Below, in pieces: positions 11,991-23,672 of a DNA stretch of 64,000 nt. Source of the stretch: Crotalaria pallida (Eukaryota > Streptophyta > Magnoliopsida > Fabales > Fabaceae); the NCBI GenBank assembly GCA_037953625.1, contig CM075654.1, positions 24,669,501 through 24,733,500 on the forward strand, in the 5' to 3' direction. The notes beneath the pieces are model-generated. The model was given only the letters and a program-made list of their open reading frames with translations, did not search any database and was not told the DNA's origin. Each line of letters begins with the position of its first letter. The first letter of the stretch is position 1. Position numbers and translations under genes: made by a program.

Positions 11991-12174
11991 GGGGAGGAGG
12001 AATCATAATTATTTTTTTTTAATTATTAAATTATGAGGAATTTGTTCACCAAAAAAATTATGAGGAATTTTTTGTTGGATTTAATGACATTCAAATCTTA
12101 GTTCCACATTGGCTATTTTTTTTTAATCTTAACCATTTATATTTCATTCTTCTTTGCATATTTGCAAATAAGTT
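11991..12174. other. AT-rich spacer
   Basis: No coding or structural signal was recognised. A duplicated phrase ATTATGAGGAATTT occurs near 12030 and 12058. Confidence 0.4.
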
Positions 12175-12177
12175 TTT

Positions 12178-12352
12178 TGTGTACATCAACCTGTACCTGG
12201 ATCTGGTTTATCCAGAATCTGATTCATCCGGTCCGACCCAACTGAGCTCGCACTAAGTGGTAGAGGTCTCCCAGCGGGGGTTGCTCCATGCACAAGGCTC
12301 GAACTCGAGACCAGTTGGTTAAGGGACCAAGTGAGCTACCACTTGACCAACC
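12178..12352 (-). mobile_element. tRNA-derived SINE
   Basis: On the minus strand the element begins GGGTTGGTCAAGTGGTAGC, which fits a pol III A box (TGGTCAAGTGG). About 35 nt later comes GAGTTCGAGCC, a good B box (GTTCGANNC). A non-tRNA tail of about 100 nt follows. It is not a tRNA gene, because there is no cloverleaf beyond the two boxes. I could not fix a target-site duplication. Confidence 0.65.
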
Positions 12353-12361
12353 CCACGTTGG

Positions 12362-13220
12362 TTAAGTTATTGGGTTTTAGTAGTGAATTTGTTGAACCCA
12401 AAACACACATGCGTGCCACTTGTTTGGGCGGGTACAAATTTTATGGGTCTTTATTCCAACAGTTTTAGATAGGCCATGATGGTAATTTATTGGCCATCAA
12501 TTTTTGGCTATATGATGTGCTTCTTCATTTTGGTTTAGATACAAAAATTCGACCCCATTGTTTTTCCTTCTTTTCTCTCTTCTTCCTTTAAAAGCGACCT
12601 AACTTTGTGAGATTTCAAGTTATCTGCCTCGAGTGTACGAGTTAGATAACTGTCGTGCTAACCTTGGGAGCAAGAACTTATTGGTATAGTTGCACATCGG
12701 CTATCCGAGAATCTTGTTTTTAAGGCAGTGTTTTTTACCACGACATAGTCATCCTCACCTTATTTTTTGTAACTTTTTTTTTTTGGATTTAATTCATAGA
12801 CATTGCCAATGTTACGATTTTAATATTTTTTTTTTATGTATACTGGTTTTACATTATTAATCATTCATAATTTCATATATTGTTAAGTTATTAAATATTT
12901 GCTTTTTTAATAAATGTTTCAAAAATTATACACATAATGCTAGATAATTAATACCATTGAGGTTTAACATAGTTGGTTAATAATTGAGTTTTTTAAGCAT
13001 GGCATAAGTTTGATTTTTGTCATGTATATGAAAAAAAAATTGTTGGTGGGACCAACACCTACTTTATTTGATATTTGACTTTTTTTTTATAATATTTGAT
13101 ATTTGACTTTAAGTGATATCTTGTGTTCATTTTACATGCTCTAAGGCGAGCTGTAAACGGAAAACAATACCTGCTATGATAATTTCTAAATCTTAGTAAA
13201 GATTAATCTTGGATTGTCGA
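12362..13220. other. AT-rich spacer, nothing recognised
   Basis: No sustained ORF, RNA gene or terminal repeat was seen. Poly-T tracts are frequent. Confidence 0.4.
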
Positions 13221-13227
13221 AAAGGCT

Positions 13228-13757
13228 TATTTATGTCTTTAGTCTTTGAAAGTTTGGGGTGTTTTGATTTTGGTCCCTAAAATTTTTTTTACCTTGGCTC
13301 ATCCTTAATTCAGTTAATTTTTTTGAAAATTTAGTTTTAGTCCATGCCGATAGGAAAAATCTGTTAACTGCTTATATGGTTAACGAAATATCATATCAGC
13401 ATACACGTATGCAAGTATTGCCAACCACTAGTAATATGACGTGCATGATTCGGATCAGCATGAACAAAAGAGCCAAAGCCCAACCCAATGTGTTTGTGGA
13501 TTAGGTTATGGCCCTTTTCCTCCTGGGATCCGGATCGTCCACTACATCCTACCGGTGGCACGCAATACTTGCACACGTATATGCTGACACGTATATGCTG
13601 ATGTGGCATTCTGTTAGCCACATCAGCAATTAATAGGTTGTTCCTAACATTACGTACTAAAACCAAATTTTCAAAATAATTAATGTTAAGTCAAGGTCAA
13701 AAAAATTTCAGAGACCAAAACCAAAATACTCCTAACTTTCAGGAACTAAATATACTA
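13228..13757. mobile_element. Long-TIR non-autonomous DNA transposon
   Basis: About 110 bp at the left end (phrases GGTCCCTAAAATTTTTTTTACC and GAAAATTTAGTTTTAGTCC) recur inverted at the right end, imperfectly paired. The centre has no ORF of note. The size (about 530 bp) and long TIRs suggest a Mutator-type MITE, but the target duplication is not clear. Confidence 0.5.
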
Positions 13758-13784
13758 TAAATATATATATATATATATATATAA
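13758..13784. repeat. (AT)n microsatellite
   Basis: Uninterrupted AT dinucleotide run next to the inverted-repeat element. Confidence 0.9.
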
Positions 13785-14922
13785 TTGATTGGTTATGTTA
13801 AAATCGACCTCATTTTTCCATTATGATTTTATTTGTGTGACATTTAATTGAATGGCGATGATAATCCTAAAACAACTTAAGCTTAAAGTTACCAAATATA
13901 GTATTAATTAAACAACTAAAGTAATTAAATATTGAATAGCATAATAAAAATTAAGGTTCTGCTCATTTGATTTTTGACTTTATTTTTCATTATCAAATTG
14001 TTTTTTCACGTTTTTTATGCTATCAAATTAGTTTGACTCTCTGTTCATCCTACTTGTCTTCAAGATTTCTAAGAAGATACATCACTTCCTAGATTTCTCT
14101 CATTTGCTAAGAGGATACATTATACGTTAGTCTTCATCTTCACTTGGTGATGTCTCACACCTATGAACCTTGATCAATTATTGTTGCTTTCTAATAACAC
14201 CTTCCATGTGCAGTAAACAACTCCGAATTGCAGCATATTAAATCTTTCAATAATCTTGAATCTCAATGAATGCACAATTGAACAATGAAGAACATTGAGT
14301 TCAAGAATGAAAATAATGAAAAGACATGAAAATTCAATTTTGATTCTCTTCAAAGTAATGGCTAAGGGTTTCTGGGTTTTTCTTCCAGTTTTAAAAATGA
14401 AAAGTGTGTAAAAATACCTTTTTATATTGGGTTTTTATGGGGCAAGTCGATTAAACAGTTAGTTGAAGTTTTAAACTGATTTTTGGCCTAATTATCACTT
14501 TTATCTGGATAACAAGGCTAATTAACCGGATAACGAGTTTAAAATCAATCAGTTCTGGCCATGGCACAGTTCGATAATCGATTATCCAACCCAGACAATT
14601 GATTATCGGGCTGTCAGTTTTGTTAAACAAGAAGCTTTTCAAATGTGACTTGACTTGTAACACCCCAAATTTTTAATCTCTGATTAATAAAAGTTAATTA
14701 TAAAGTTTATTTATAGTTAATTACTTTATTATAATCTTTGATTAATTATGTGTTTTGTTTATGCATTTAATGAAGGATAAATATGTGGAAAATAATTTGA
14801 TAATTATTTTTGTGTGAAAATAGGAGTTTTGCATATTAGTCCTTGTTTTAGGACCTAGAAATAATATTAGAAAGGTTTTGGAGGGATAGGAAATAAAATA
14901 TTAATTTTTCAAAATTTGGCCA

Positions 14923-16180
14923 AAATACTCGAGTATTTCAGCCCGATACTCAAGTATCGTATACAGAGTTGCTCAACGTCAGTGCGTTTGATGAGTCAAC
15001 CACCGAGTTACCCAAACGTTGACACGAAATCAGACCAGCAACATGTCCTTGATCGCGTGTCGACTTGCATGAGCCATTGATTTGGCTATAAATAGCCATG
15101 GTTGATGAATCAAGCTCTCATTTTGCCAATTTCGTGAAGAATTTCTGAGTTTAGGGTTCATAATTTTGAGCCTTTCGTTCTCCCTAATCTTTGAGAGTTG
15201 ATACACAAACTATACACCATTGTGAAGCTCACATTCAGGAATTCACAAAGACACCAAAATCGTGAGCTGAGAGTTCTTATGTTAGGAGAATCGAAGCTTG
15301 CAATTTGGGGTTCCATTTCGCAGAAAGAAAAACTTGAACCTTGGAGCTTACTTCCAACTCTGGTTGTAGTAAGCTCATGCAACCATTTCATCTCAAACTT
15401 GTTTCTTTAGTTAGTATGTGTTGCAGAGAGTTTAGAGAAACTAATTTCCCCAATTTTCATTGCCATTTCATATGTCAACCAATTCGATTTTGGTGCTCTG
15501 CTCAAAACTGTCTACATGTGCTGCTCTTTAAGGGTTTGGGAATTCTAGAGCAAATCTCTCCAAAGTTTCTGTTGATTCAAGTCTTAGAGGTAAGGGGAAA
15601 GCTTTTCATACACTAGATTGAGTTTAAAGTATGAGTTTTTTTATAAAGAGCCATCAAGAGATTCTAAGGGCTTAGTTTGTAATAGTTTTTTGGTTTGGAG
15701 ACCAATTCATGCTCTAAGTTTGATTTGAGCAAGTCATATATGATGCATGCAAACTGTTTGGAACTTGAAATCATGAGTTTATTGAGTATCTTGTGTTTTG
15801 GTATGTTGAGTTGTTGATTTTCATGCTTTTATGCATAATCCATTGAATGTATGCAATCTTTGTAAATTGATGTGTTCTAAGTGTTGGATCATGTTTAATA
15901 TATGTTGTGTCAACTTTGTTGATCATTGGTTTGAGTTAAAATTGGCTAAAATCGAAAATGGTATGTTAAAACCCAATTTAGAGTGTTTATGCTGTCATGA
16001 AATACTCGAGTATTCGAGCCAATACTCGAGTATTGCCTGATGCAAAATCACCAGACTTCGGCGTAATACCCGAGTAGCTGATGAACTACTCGAGTACCTG
16101 ATGAACTACTCAAGTATTCTGATCTGTCTGATGCAAGATTTTCAATGAACTACTCGAGTATCTTTGTAACTACTCGAGTA
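14923..16180. repeat. Cluster of TACTCGAGTA palindromes in the long LTR
   Basis: Six perfect copies of the TACTCGAGTA core at 14925, 16003, 16023, 16087, 16151 and 16171. The first is part of a 16-bp palindrome, AAATACTCGAGTATTT (14923-14938). Near-matches with one change lie between them (for example 14945 and 16107). Confidence 0.85.
15087..15094 (+). promoter_or_regulatory. TATA-like box of the long LTR, inside a dyad
   Basis: TATAAATA lies in GGCTAT-AA-ATAGCC (15084-15097), so the box is flanked by matching 6-bp inverted arms. A CT-rich and TTTAGGGTTC stretch downstream (15112-15165) is consistent with an LTR transcript leader. Confidence 0.45.
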
Positions 16181-16943
16181 TTAAGACATAAACTGTTTAA
16201 AACACCATTTTTAATTTAACCACTTTTATCAAAACCTAATGTCACTTAAAGGAATATCATGGATTGATTATATGACTGAAATATATCTGATTGGATATTC
16301 TCTAATTTTCATGGAAATTGTTCATGGAATGAATTTTAATTACTTTGAGATAATGGTGGATATTATCAAGTAATTTAAATACCGATCAATGAGATTATCT
16401 GTGATGCATTCATACATGGTGATTGGATGTTAGATCGATGTCATGTTTATTGTAACATGAGGAGGGCCTCTGGGAGCGCCAAACACGTCTTGGTTGATGA
16501 CACGTATATGAGATGGAAACGTGGCCAGTATGGTTGAATACTGATGATATGATTATTAAGTTTAGGGACGTGACGTCTACGAGGATTGCGGCGTTTTATA
16601 TCACTACCAAGCTTGAACGTAATACATCCAGGACGAATGTATTGAATTGTACCCCGCAAGGGTACCGAGTACGAAATTGTACACCGGATGCTATAAGGAT
16701 GGACGTTCGAGAGTGGAAATAGTTTCTATGGAAGCTAGGATTGAGTGATAAGACATCATACATCATACCACTCTCATTTAATTAATAATAAATGATTGAT
16801 AACCTGAGTTTGAGCATATGTTATGCATTATTATCTGTTATCGATTGATACATGTTAATTTGTGATTGATGACATGTCTAGTTGATATATGTCTGACACA
16901 TTATAATTGTTACGTCTTTACTCTCTTTATATTATGTGTATGT

Positions 16944-18604
16944 TGTTAGATCCAGTGAGAATGTTTTGATAATGACAAAGGTTTTGAACAAGTTACAAGT
17001 TTTTGTGATCAAGCTCAAGTATGAAGAAGTTTATCAAGCAAACAACACTCAACAAATGATGAAGAGAGAGCAAGCTCATGAAGACTTAGTTTGTGTTTTA
17101 TTGTAATATCTTTAGCCTCTCAAGTCTTTTATTTTGTGAGTTTGGGTAGAGTCATTAGAGGGTAGTGAATCTCTATCAAGTGCATGATTATATTATATTT
17201 TGAGTATTCACGGTGGCTTAAAGGTTTGAAAGAAAAGGTTTAGTTTTGAGAAATCAAGTTTTTAATTGAATTTAGCAGTGACTAATCGATTAATGTGTTA
17301 GGGTTAATCGATTAACACACATGTTACCGTGGTTAATCGATTAAGACATATGTTAATCGATTAACACGTGCAGAATCAGTTTTTAAAATAAGCTTTTCAA
17401 GGCAAAATCAAATTCTATTGTTTCTCAACTTTTGGGTATTCTATAAAAACCTTTTCCTAACCTTTGTGATAAACATACATCATTTTGATATTCATTTTAC
17501 AAAGAATCAAGCCACTCTATTCTCTCTCACTTTCATAGATCAAAGTTTTTAACTTTTACATTCTTTGATCAAGAATCTTTGAATCTCTTATGTTGATATT
17601 CTCATAGCTATTGAAAGAGATTCATAGGATTGTCATTGTTTTCATTGAGTTGTAATCATTGCAAAGGAGGCAAACATTCTACAACATTGGAAGCCTTGGT
17701 GATTGTTCATCAAGCAACGTTATCTTGGAAGTCTTGTTGTGTTAACAAGCAATTGGAAGTCTTGGTGTGAGGCATCATCAAGCAATTGGAAGTCTTTGAA
17801 GCATCTCAAAGCAATTGGAAGACTTGTTGTGGGGATATCAACAAGCAAGAGAAGAGGTTAGATTAGATTCAATAGGATTGCAAGGCAACGGTGTGGTATC
17901 TCTTGTAGGCTATCAAGAAGGGAGTCTTGAGAGGCATTTACTTGTAATTTGAGAACTCTAATTCCTCATAGTGAAGAATCTCTCTTGGTTGAAGAGGGGA
18001 CTGGATGTAGCTTTCAAGTGGATGAAAGTGAACCAGGATAAATCTCTGTGTCGTATCTCTAAACCTTTAACTCTTTACATTCAAGTCATTTCAGTATTGT
18101 TCTTGGTTGAAAAACTAGAAAAGATTGATTTTCATAATTGATTGAATTGAATCTTAATTGTGCAAATTTATTTTGGGAAAATCATTTTCATAACCTAGGT
18201 AATCAATAAGAATATTGGTGTTAATCAATTCTGCTTTATCTCTGATCATATGTGTTAATTGATTGATTTTCGTATTTGATTAAAACTGAATTTTCATCAG
18301 ATACTGTTCAGATTAATCGATTAAGTCGATTGTTAATCGATTAATTTTTAAGTTGCTTTCGGCATTAATCGAGTAACGCTTTAGTTAATCGATTAGTTTG
18401 AAAGTTAGCTTCGGCATTAATCGATTAGTACTGAAGTTAATCGATTAATAAGCTGAAAATCTTGTAAAAATCATTTGTTTTAATCGTTTCAATTTGTTTC
18501 TTTCGAAAATCTTTCAAGGTTTCTCTAACACCTATTCAACCCCCCCTTCTAGGTGTTCTCCTAGTGTCTCCTAGTTATTTCACCCACCGATTGTAGTTCT
18601 TACA
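16944..18604 (+). repeat. Left LTR of gag-only element 1
   Basis: Begins TGTTAGATCC and ends TTCTTACA, followed by AT and the primer site. It holds a TATA-like box (TATAAAAA, 17452-17459) and two clusters of TTAATCGATTAA-type palindromes (17283-17366 and about 18312-18452). The first cluster includes a perfect 16-mer, TGTTAATCGATTAACA (17351-17366). Confidence 0.9.
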
Positions 18605-18606
18605 AT

Positions 18607-18618
18607 TGGTATCAGAGC
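18607..18618 (+). promoter_or_regulatory. Primer binding site, tRNA-iMet type
   Basis: TGGTATCAGAGC starts two bases after the LTR. It is complementary to the 3' end of plant initiator methionine tRNA, the standard primer of Ty1/copia elements. Confidence 0.93.
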
Positions 18619-18674
18619 TCGGTCGAAAGACACGAGCATAGAGCTTTTTCGTTAAGATCCTTGAGGAAACTACA

Positions 18675-20465
18675 ATGGGTTCTACGAATCCCTTTGGTGG
18701 TGAAGGTGCTTCAATTTGCCGCCCTCCTATGTTTGGTGGAGAGGGTTATGCTTATTGGAAAGTTAGAATGAGAATTTTTATAGAAGCCATAGACATGAAT
18801 ATTTGGGAAGCCATTGAAAATGGTCCTCATATTCCCTCAAAACAAGTAGAAGATGTATCTCAACTAGTTCCCAAAGATAAGTGGACCAATGATGATAAAA
18901 GGAAATTTCAATATGATTTAAAAGCAAAGAATATCATCACCTCCGCTCTATCTTATGATGAGTTCTTTAGAGTCTCCCAATGTCATAATGCCAAACAAAT
19001 GTGGGACACCTTGCAAGTCACACATGAAGGCACTAGTGAAGTTAGGCGTGCTAGATTAAATTCTTTGATGCATGAATATGAATTGTTTCGTATGTTGCCT
19101 AATGAATCTATATGTATTATGCAAAAACGTTTTACTCATATTATTAATCATCTCATTGCTCTTGGAAAAACTTTCATGAATTGTGAACTTTTTAACAAAG
19201 TTTTAAGATGTCTAAGTAGGGAATGACAACCTAAGGTTACCGCAATTGTTGAATCAAAGGACTTGGACAGCATGGACTTAGCTACACTTTTCGGAAAGCT
19301 TCAAGAACATGAAATGGAGCTTGGACGTTTGCATATGCATGAAGAGTCGGATAAGTACAAGGAAAGAAAAGGAATTGCTCTTAAAGCCAAAAGTTCATAT
19401 AAAAAGGAAGAGAGTTCCGATAGTAATGATAATGAAGATTCCGATTCGGACATTGATGAAGAAGAGATGAAACTTCTACTAAGAAATTTTAGCAAGCTTC
19501 TAAGGAGAAAAGGAAGGTTGAACAAAGACAAAAGTAAAGAGAAGAATTCCCCACACTACAAGACCAAGACAACAAAAGAAGGAGTAGTTTTCCATGAATG
19601 TGGAAAGCCCGATCATCTCAAGTATTCGTGCTCTAAGTATCTCAAGAAGAAGGAGAAAGAGAAGAAAAATGCAAAACACAAAAGGGCATACATAGTTTGG
19701 AATAGTGACGATGAAGAAGACAAGAAAAGCACAACTAGTAGTTCTTCGAATGATGAAGAAGCCGCTTGTCTCAACTTGATAGCTCTAGTAGATGAAGAGG
19801 AAAGTTCAAATGATGGATCAAGTGAACAAAGCGACCAAAGTGATGTAAGTGAAACTAAATCTGAAATTTCTTCCAAATATGAAATTTTATATAATGCTTA
19901 TGAAGAAATGCATGAACATCTTAAGAAACTAGCTTTGAAAAACATTGAAAGGAAGAAGCTCATTTTGAAACATCAACAAGAGATTTTAGAACTTCAAAAC
20001 CAAGTTGATGAGCTAAATCTTCAAAATGAAACTCTTGATCTTATATATGCTAGTTCTTCTTGTGATTGTGCTAGTAGATTGAATATTGTGGTTGATTGTG
20101 AGAATTGCAAGTTACTTAAAGATGAAAATGCTATTTTGAAAAATAAGCTTGCAAGTTTCACCACTTATGATATTAAATTGTGCACATTGTTAAATTTTCA
20201 AAGAGAAAATTCAAACAAGTTTGGTTTGGGTTATACTAATGCTAAGAGTAAGTCTCATAGAAATATTGTTGATTTTTCTAAAGTTGATTTTTCAAATGCA
20301 CCAACATGTTTCTATTGTGGCACTCATGGACATACTTCAAATGTGTGTTATATTAAAGTGCATGGTATACCTAAAGGAAATTTTGTTTGGGTTAAGAAGG
20401 GTGAGAGTCCCTTAACTAACAAAAATGGATCCAAAACCATTTGGATACCAAAAGGCAAAGCATGA
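18675..20465 (+). pseudogene. gag of gag-only copia element 1 (one nonsense codon)
   Basis: The ATG at 18675 opens MGSTNPFGGEGAS, a DUF4219-like start, followed by a UBN2-type helical capsid domain (about residues 20-190). TGA at 19224-19226 replaces the tryptophan that is present in the copies at 53669 and 57886; the frame then continues to 20465. Downstream are an acidic, serine-rich and coiled-coil section and two zinc knuckles. The first knuckle has lost its first cysteine (FHECGKPDHLKYSC; the sister copies have CHEC). The second is intact (CFYCGTHGHTSNVC). The total is about 596 codons. It would package element RNA into particles, with enzymes supplied by another element. Confidence 0.88.
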
Positions 20466-20539
20466 TTGTTTTGTAGGTGTGATTGAAGAGAAAAAGGCTT
20501 ACAAGTGTTATTCGTTATTTGCTTCTTCAAATCTCAAGT

Positions 20540-20995
20540 GAAATTCCTACGTTTTACAATTGATATTGTTGAATATTCACAATTGGTATCAAGTGAATTT
20601 CATACAAGAGATAGCAAGCATTCACAATTGAACTTACATTTGGTATATTCTAATCTTGCTATTAGTCTTTGACAATTGATATTACTTCTACAAAATTCAT
20701 AATTGGTATCATTGTGTGATTATTAGATGTTTATCATGCTATTGTGATTATTGTGATATTTCTTTACAATTGATATTCTACTTTGTTAAGTGATATGATA
20801 ACTCTTTAGTTACAATTGGTATTATATTTCATTGTTACATTTCTTTCCAATTGGTATCACATTTCAAAGTATAGTTCATTAGTTTTACATTTGGTATCAT
20901 TGATTAGTTGGTATCAATGTTGTGAAGAAAAGAATGATATAATTTTTCTTATTTTGGCTTAGTATTTTATATTTCAATTGGTATATATTACTTTT
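20540..20995 (+). repeat. Field of AATTGGTATCA-like motifs after gag
   Basis: Between gag and the purine tract, the phrases CAATTGGTATCA, CAATTGATATT and ATTTGGTATC recur at least ten times (for example near 20581, 20699, 20813, 20847, 20886 and 20907). They share TTGGTATCA with the primer site at 18607. The same field is present in both gag units of the array at 51989. Confidence 0.75.
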
Positions 20996-21207
20996 TGATA
21001 ATGCCAAAAGGGGGAGAAGTGGTTGTTTTGTTTGTTTCTATATAGATTGAGAAAAGTTGTTGAAGATAGGGCGAGAATCAAGGCTTATCTCAATTGGATT
21101 TCAAATGTCAAAAACTTTTATTGAGGGGGAGCAAAAGTCTCACTAAGTATCAAATGGTTCAAGCATCAACAACTTCAAAACAAATTCAAAACGTGTTTGT
21201 CATTTTC

Positions 21208-21221
21208 AAAAAGGGGGAGAT
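21208..21221 (+). promoter_or_regulatory. Polypurine tract of element 1
   Basis: AAAAAGGGGGAGAT directly abuts the right LTR. It is the plus-strand primer expected of an LTR retrotransposon. Confidence 0.88.
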
Positions 21222-22877
21222 TGTTAGATCCAATGAGAATGTTTTGATAATGACAAAGGTTTTGAACAAGTTACAAGTGTTTGTGATCAAGCTCAAGTAT
21301 GAAGAAGTTTATCAAGCAAACAACACTCAACAATGATGAAGAGAGAGCAAGCTCATGAAGACTTAGTTTGTGTTTTATCGTAATATCTTTAGCCTCTCAA
21401 GTCTTTTATTTTGTGAGTTTGGGTAGAGTCATTAGAGGGTAGTGAATCTCTATCAAGTGCATGATTATATTATATTTTGAGTATTCACGGTGGCTTAAAG
21501 GTTTGAAAGAAAAGGTTTAGTTTTGAGAAATCAAGTTTTTAATTGAATTTAGCAGTGACTAATCGATTAATGTGTTAGGGTTAATCGATTAACACACATG
21601 TTACAGTGGTTAATCGATTAAGACATATGTTAATCGATTAACACGTGCAGAATCAGTTTTTAAAATAAGCTTTTCAAGGCAAAATCAAATTCTAATGTTT
21701 CTCAACTTTTGGGTATTCTATAAAAACCTTTTCCTAACCTTTGTGATAAACATACATCATTTTGATATTCATTTTACAAAGAATCAAGCCACTCTATTCT
21801 CTCTCACTTTCATAGATCAAAGTTTTTAACTTTTACATTCTTTGATCAAGAATCTTTGAATCTCTTATGTTGATATTTTCATAGCTATTGAAAGAGATTC
21901 ATAGGATTGTCATTGTTTTCATTGAGTTGTAATCATTGCAAAGGAGGCAAACATTCTACAACATTGAAAGCCTTGGTGATTGTTCATCAAGCAAAGTTAT
22001 CTTGGAAGTCTTGTTGTGTTAACAAGCAATTGGAAGTCTTGGTGTGAGGCATCATCAAGCAAGTGGAAGTCTTTGAAGCATCTCAAAGAAATTGGAAGAC
22101 TTGTTGTGGGGATATCAACAAGCAAGAGAAGAGGTTAGATTAGATTCAATAGGATTGCAAGGCAAGGGTGTGGTATCTCTTGTAGGCTATCAAGAAGGGA
22201 GTCTTGAGAGGCATTTACTTGTAATTTAAGAACTCTAATTCCTCATAGTGAAGAATCTCTTTTGGTTGAAGAGGGGACTGGATGTAGCTTTCAAGTGGAT
22301 GAAAGTGAACCAGGATAAATCTCTGTGTTGTATCTCTAAACCTTTAACTCTTTACATTCAAGTCATTTCAATATTGTTCTTGGTTGAAAACCTAGAAAAG
22401 ATTGATTTTCATAATTGATTGAATTGAATCTTAATTGTGCAAATTGATTTTGGGAAAATCATTTTCATAACCTAGGTAATCAATAAGAATATTGGTGTTA
22501 ATCAATTCTGCTTTATCTCTGATCATATGTGTTAATTGATTGATTTTCGTATTTGATTAAAACTGAATTTTCATCAGATACTGTTCAGATTAATCGATTA
22601 AGTCGATTGTTAATCGATTAATTTTTAAGTTGCTTTCGGCATTAATCGAGTAACGCTTTAGTTAATCGATTAGTTTGAAAGTTAGCTTCGGCATTAATCG
22701 ATTAGTACTGAAGTTAATCGATTAATAAGCTGAAAATCTTGTAAAAATCGTTTGTTTTAATCGTTTCGATTTGTTTCTTTCGAAAATCTTTCAAGGTTTC
22801 TCTAACACCTATTCAACCCCCCCCCCCTTCTAGGTGTTCTCCTAGTGTCTCCTAGTTATTTCACCCACCGATTGTAG
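21222..22877 (+). repeat. Right LTR of gag-only element 1, 3' end clipped
   Basis: Near-identical to the left LTR, with the same palindrome clusters and TATA-like box (21719-21726). It ends at GATTGTAG, then reads into GTGATG of the host LTR. The TGTAG at the junction could be microhomology. Confidence 0.88.
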
Positions 22878-22880
22878 GTG

Positions 22881-23354
22881 ATGTGTCGCTTTCTCGCTTG
22901 CATCGAGATTCGCCATCTCCCTAGTAGAGTGTGGGTCTATGAGGACCAGCGAGCAGTGTTTGAGGGTGAGGTGGAGTTGACCTTCTACCACCCTAATCCA
23001 CTGGTCCATGTTCGTCCTCGTAAATTCAGGATCCCCATTATCTATACTATGCACGTACCACCCTTTTATACTTATCATGGACCACCTCCTGCTCGACCTG
23101 CCCGTTCTTACCATAGTTTTCGGTTTCGCTCTGTTTACCGCTCTCACCCTTTTACCTCTCAATTTGTCCGAGAGGATACTCCCACACCTGATCCGACGAG
23201 TCCAGTCGGGGTTGCACCATCACCCGACCCAGTACCCAGTGGTAGGGTGCAATCCCCGTCGGATGAGGTGGAGGAGGATCTTGTCTAGGTAGGGAGCGGA
23301 GACGAGCCAGTCGAGCACTCTACTGGTAGCCAGTGGAGGGATGATGTCCCCTAG
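22881..23354 (+). pseudogene. ORF inside the long solo LTR (LTR-resident protein), one stop
   Basis: From the ATG at 22881 (MCRFLACIEIRHLP) the frame is open to TAG at 23286-23288, then open again to TAG at 23352-23354, about 157 residues. It has a short N-terminal domain (FEGEVELTFYHPNP), a PRKFRIPIIYT motif, then PPFYTYHGPPPARPAR, a proline/aspartate-rich stretch and a C-terminus STGSQWRDD. The ORF at 25863 matches all of these blocks, including ST.SQWR.DD, despite strong nucleotide divergence. I recognise no known family, enzyme motif, membrane segment or signal peptide. It sits wholly within an LTR, so a complete element would carry it twice. The nested copia element lies three bases upstream of the ATG. 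Confidence 0.6.
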
Positions 23355-23639
23355 GTATGTGCTAAGTATAGGTAGTTTGGGTCAGGGACCCGATCTGCAG
23401 CTGTTGTAAACTCTTTTGGTGGATGGATGGATGACTCTCTGGTGATTTGGACTACTACTACTACTGCTACTTTTGGATCAGCTCTGGAGCCATGATTTTG
23501 AGTTATTATATATTGTACATATTTTTGGAGAGCTCTAGAGTATAGATCCTTTCTTTTTGCATTTTCGGTTTTTATGGACTTGCACTTGGACCTGGTTACT
23601 TATGACTGCCTGGACTATGTACCTTTTGATCACTGATAT

Positions 23640-23672
23640 ATATATACGCACACACACACATATATATATATG
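23640..23672. repeat. (TA)n/(CA)n compound microsatellite
   Basis: TATATATACG then CACACACACA then TATATATATA, inside the long LTR. Confidence 0.85.

Larger units (their letters stand above)
16944..22877 (+). mobile_element. Gag-only Ty1/copia LTR retrotransposon, element 1
   Basis: Two LTRs of about 1.66 kb (16944-18604 and 21222-22877) flank a 2.6-kb interior with an initiator-Met primer site, one gag ORF and a purine tract, but no protease, integrase or RT. LTR-LTR divergence is low (about 20 differences counted by eye). The right LTR ends early: GATTGTAG runs straight into host sequence, while the left LTR continues to TTCTTACA. The last few bases were therefore lost, and no clean target duplication remains (the 5 bp to the left are TATGT). 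It is inserted in the long solo LTR, just upstream of that LTR's ORF. Confidence 0.88.

Noticed and set aside
12178..12352. tRNA gene
   Set aside because: A and B boxes are present, but there is no complete cloverleaf, and the element carries a non-tRNA tail; it fits a SINE. The same applies at 27158 and 49252.
14656..14670. 14656-16943 as a separate solo LTR ending at the copia insertion
   Set aside because: The matching TSD TGACT is found only at 24120, after the copia element, so the LTR continues beyond it.
17283..18452. Repeated TTAATCGATTAA words as a CRISPR-like array
   Set aside because: Units are too short, spacing is irregular, the DNA is plant-like, and the repeats lie inside retrotransposon LTRs.
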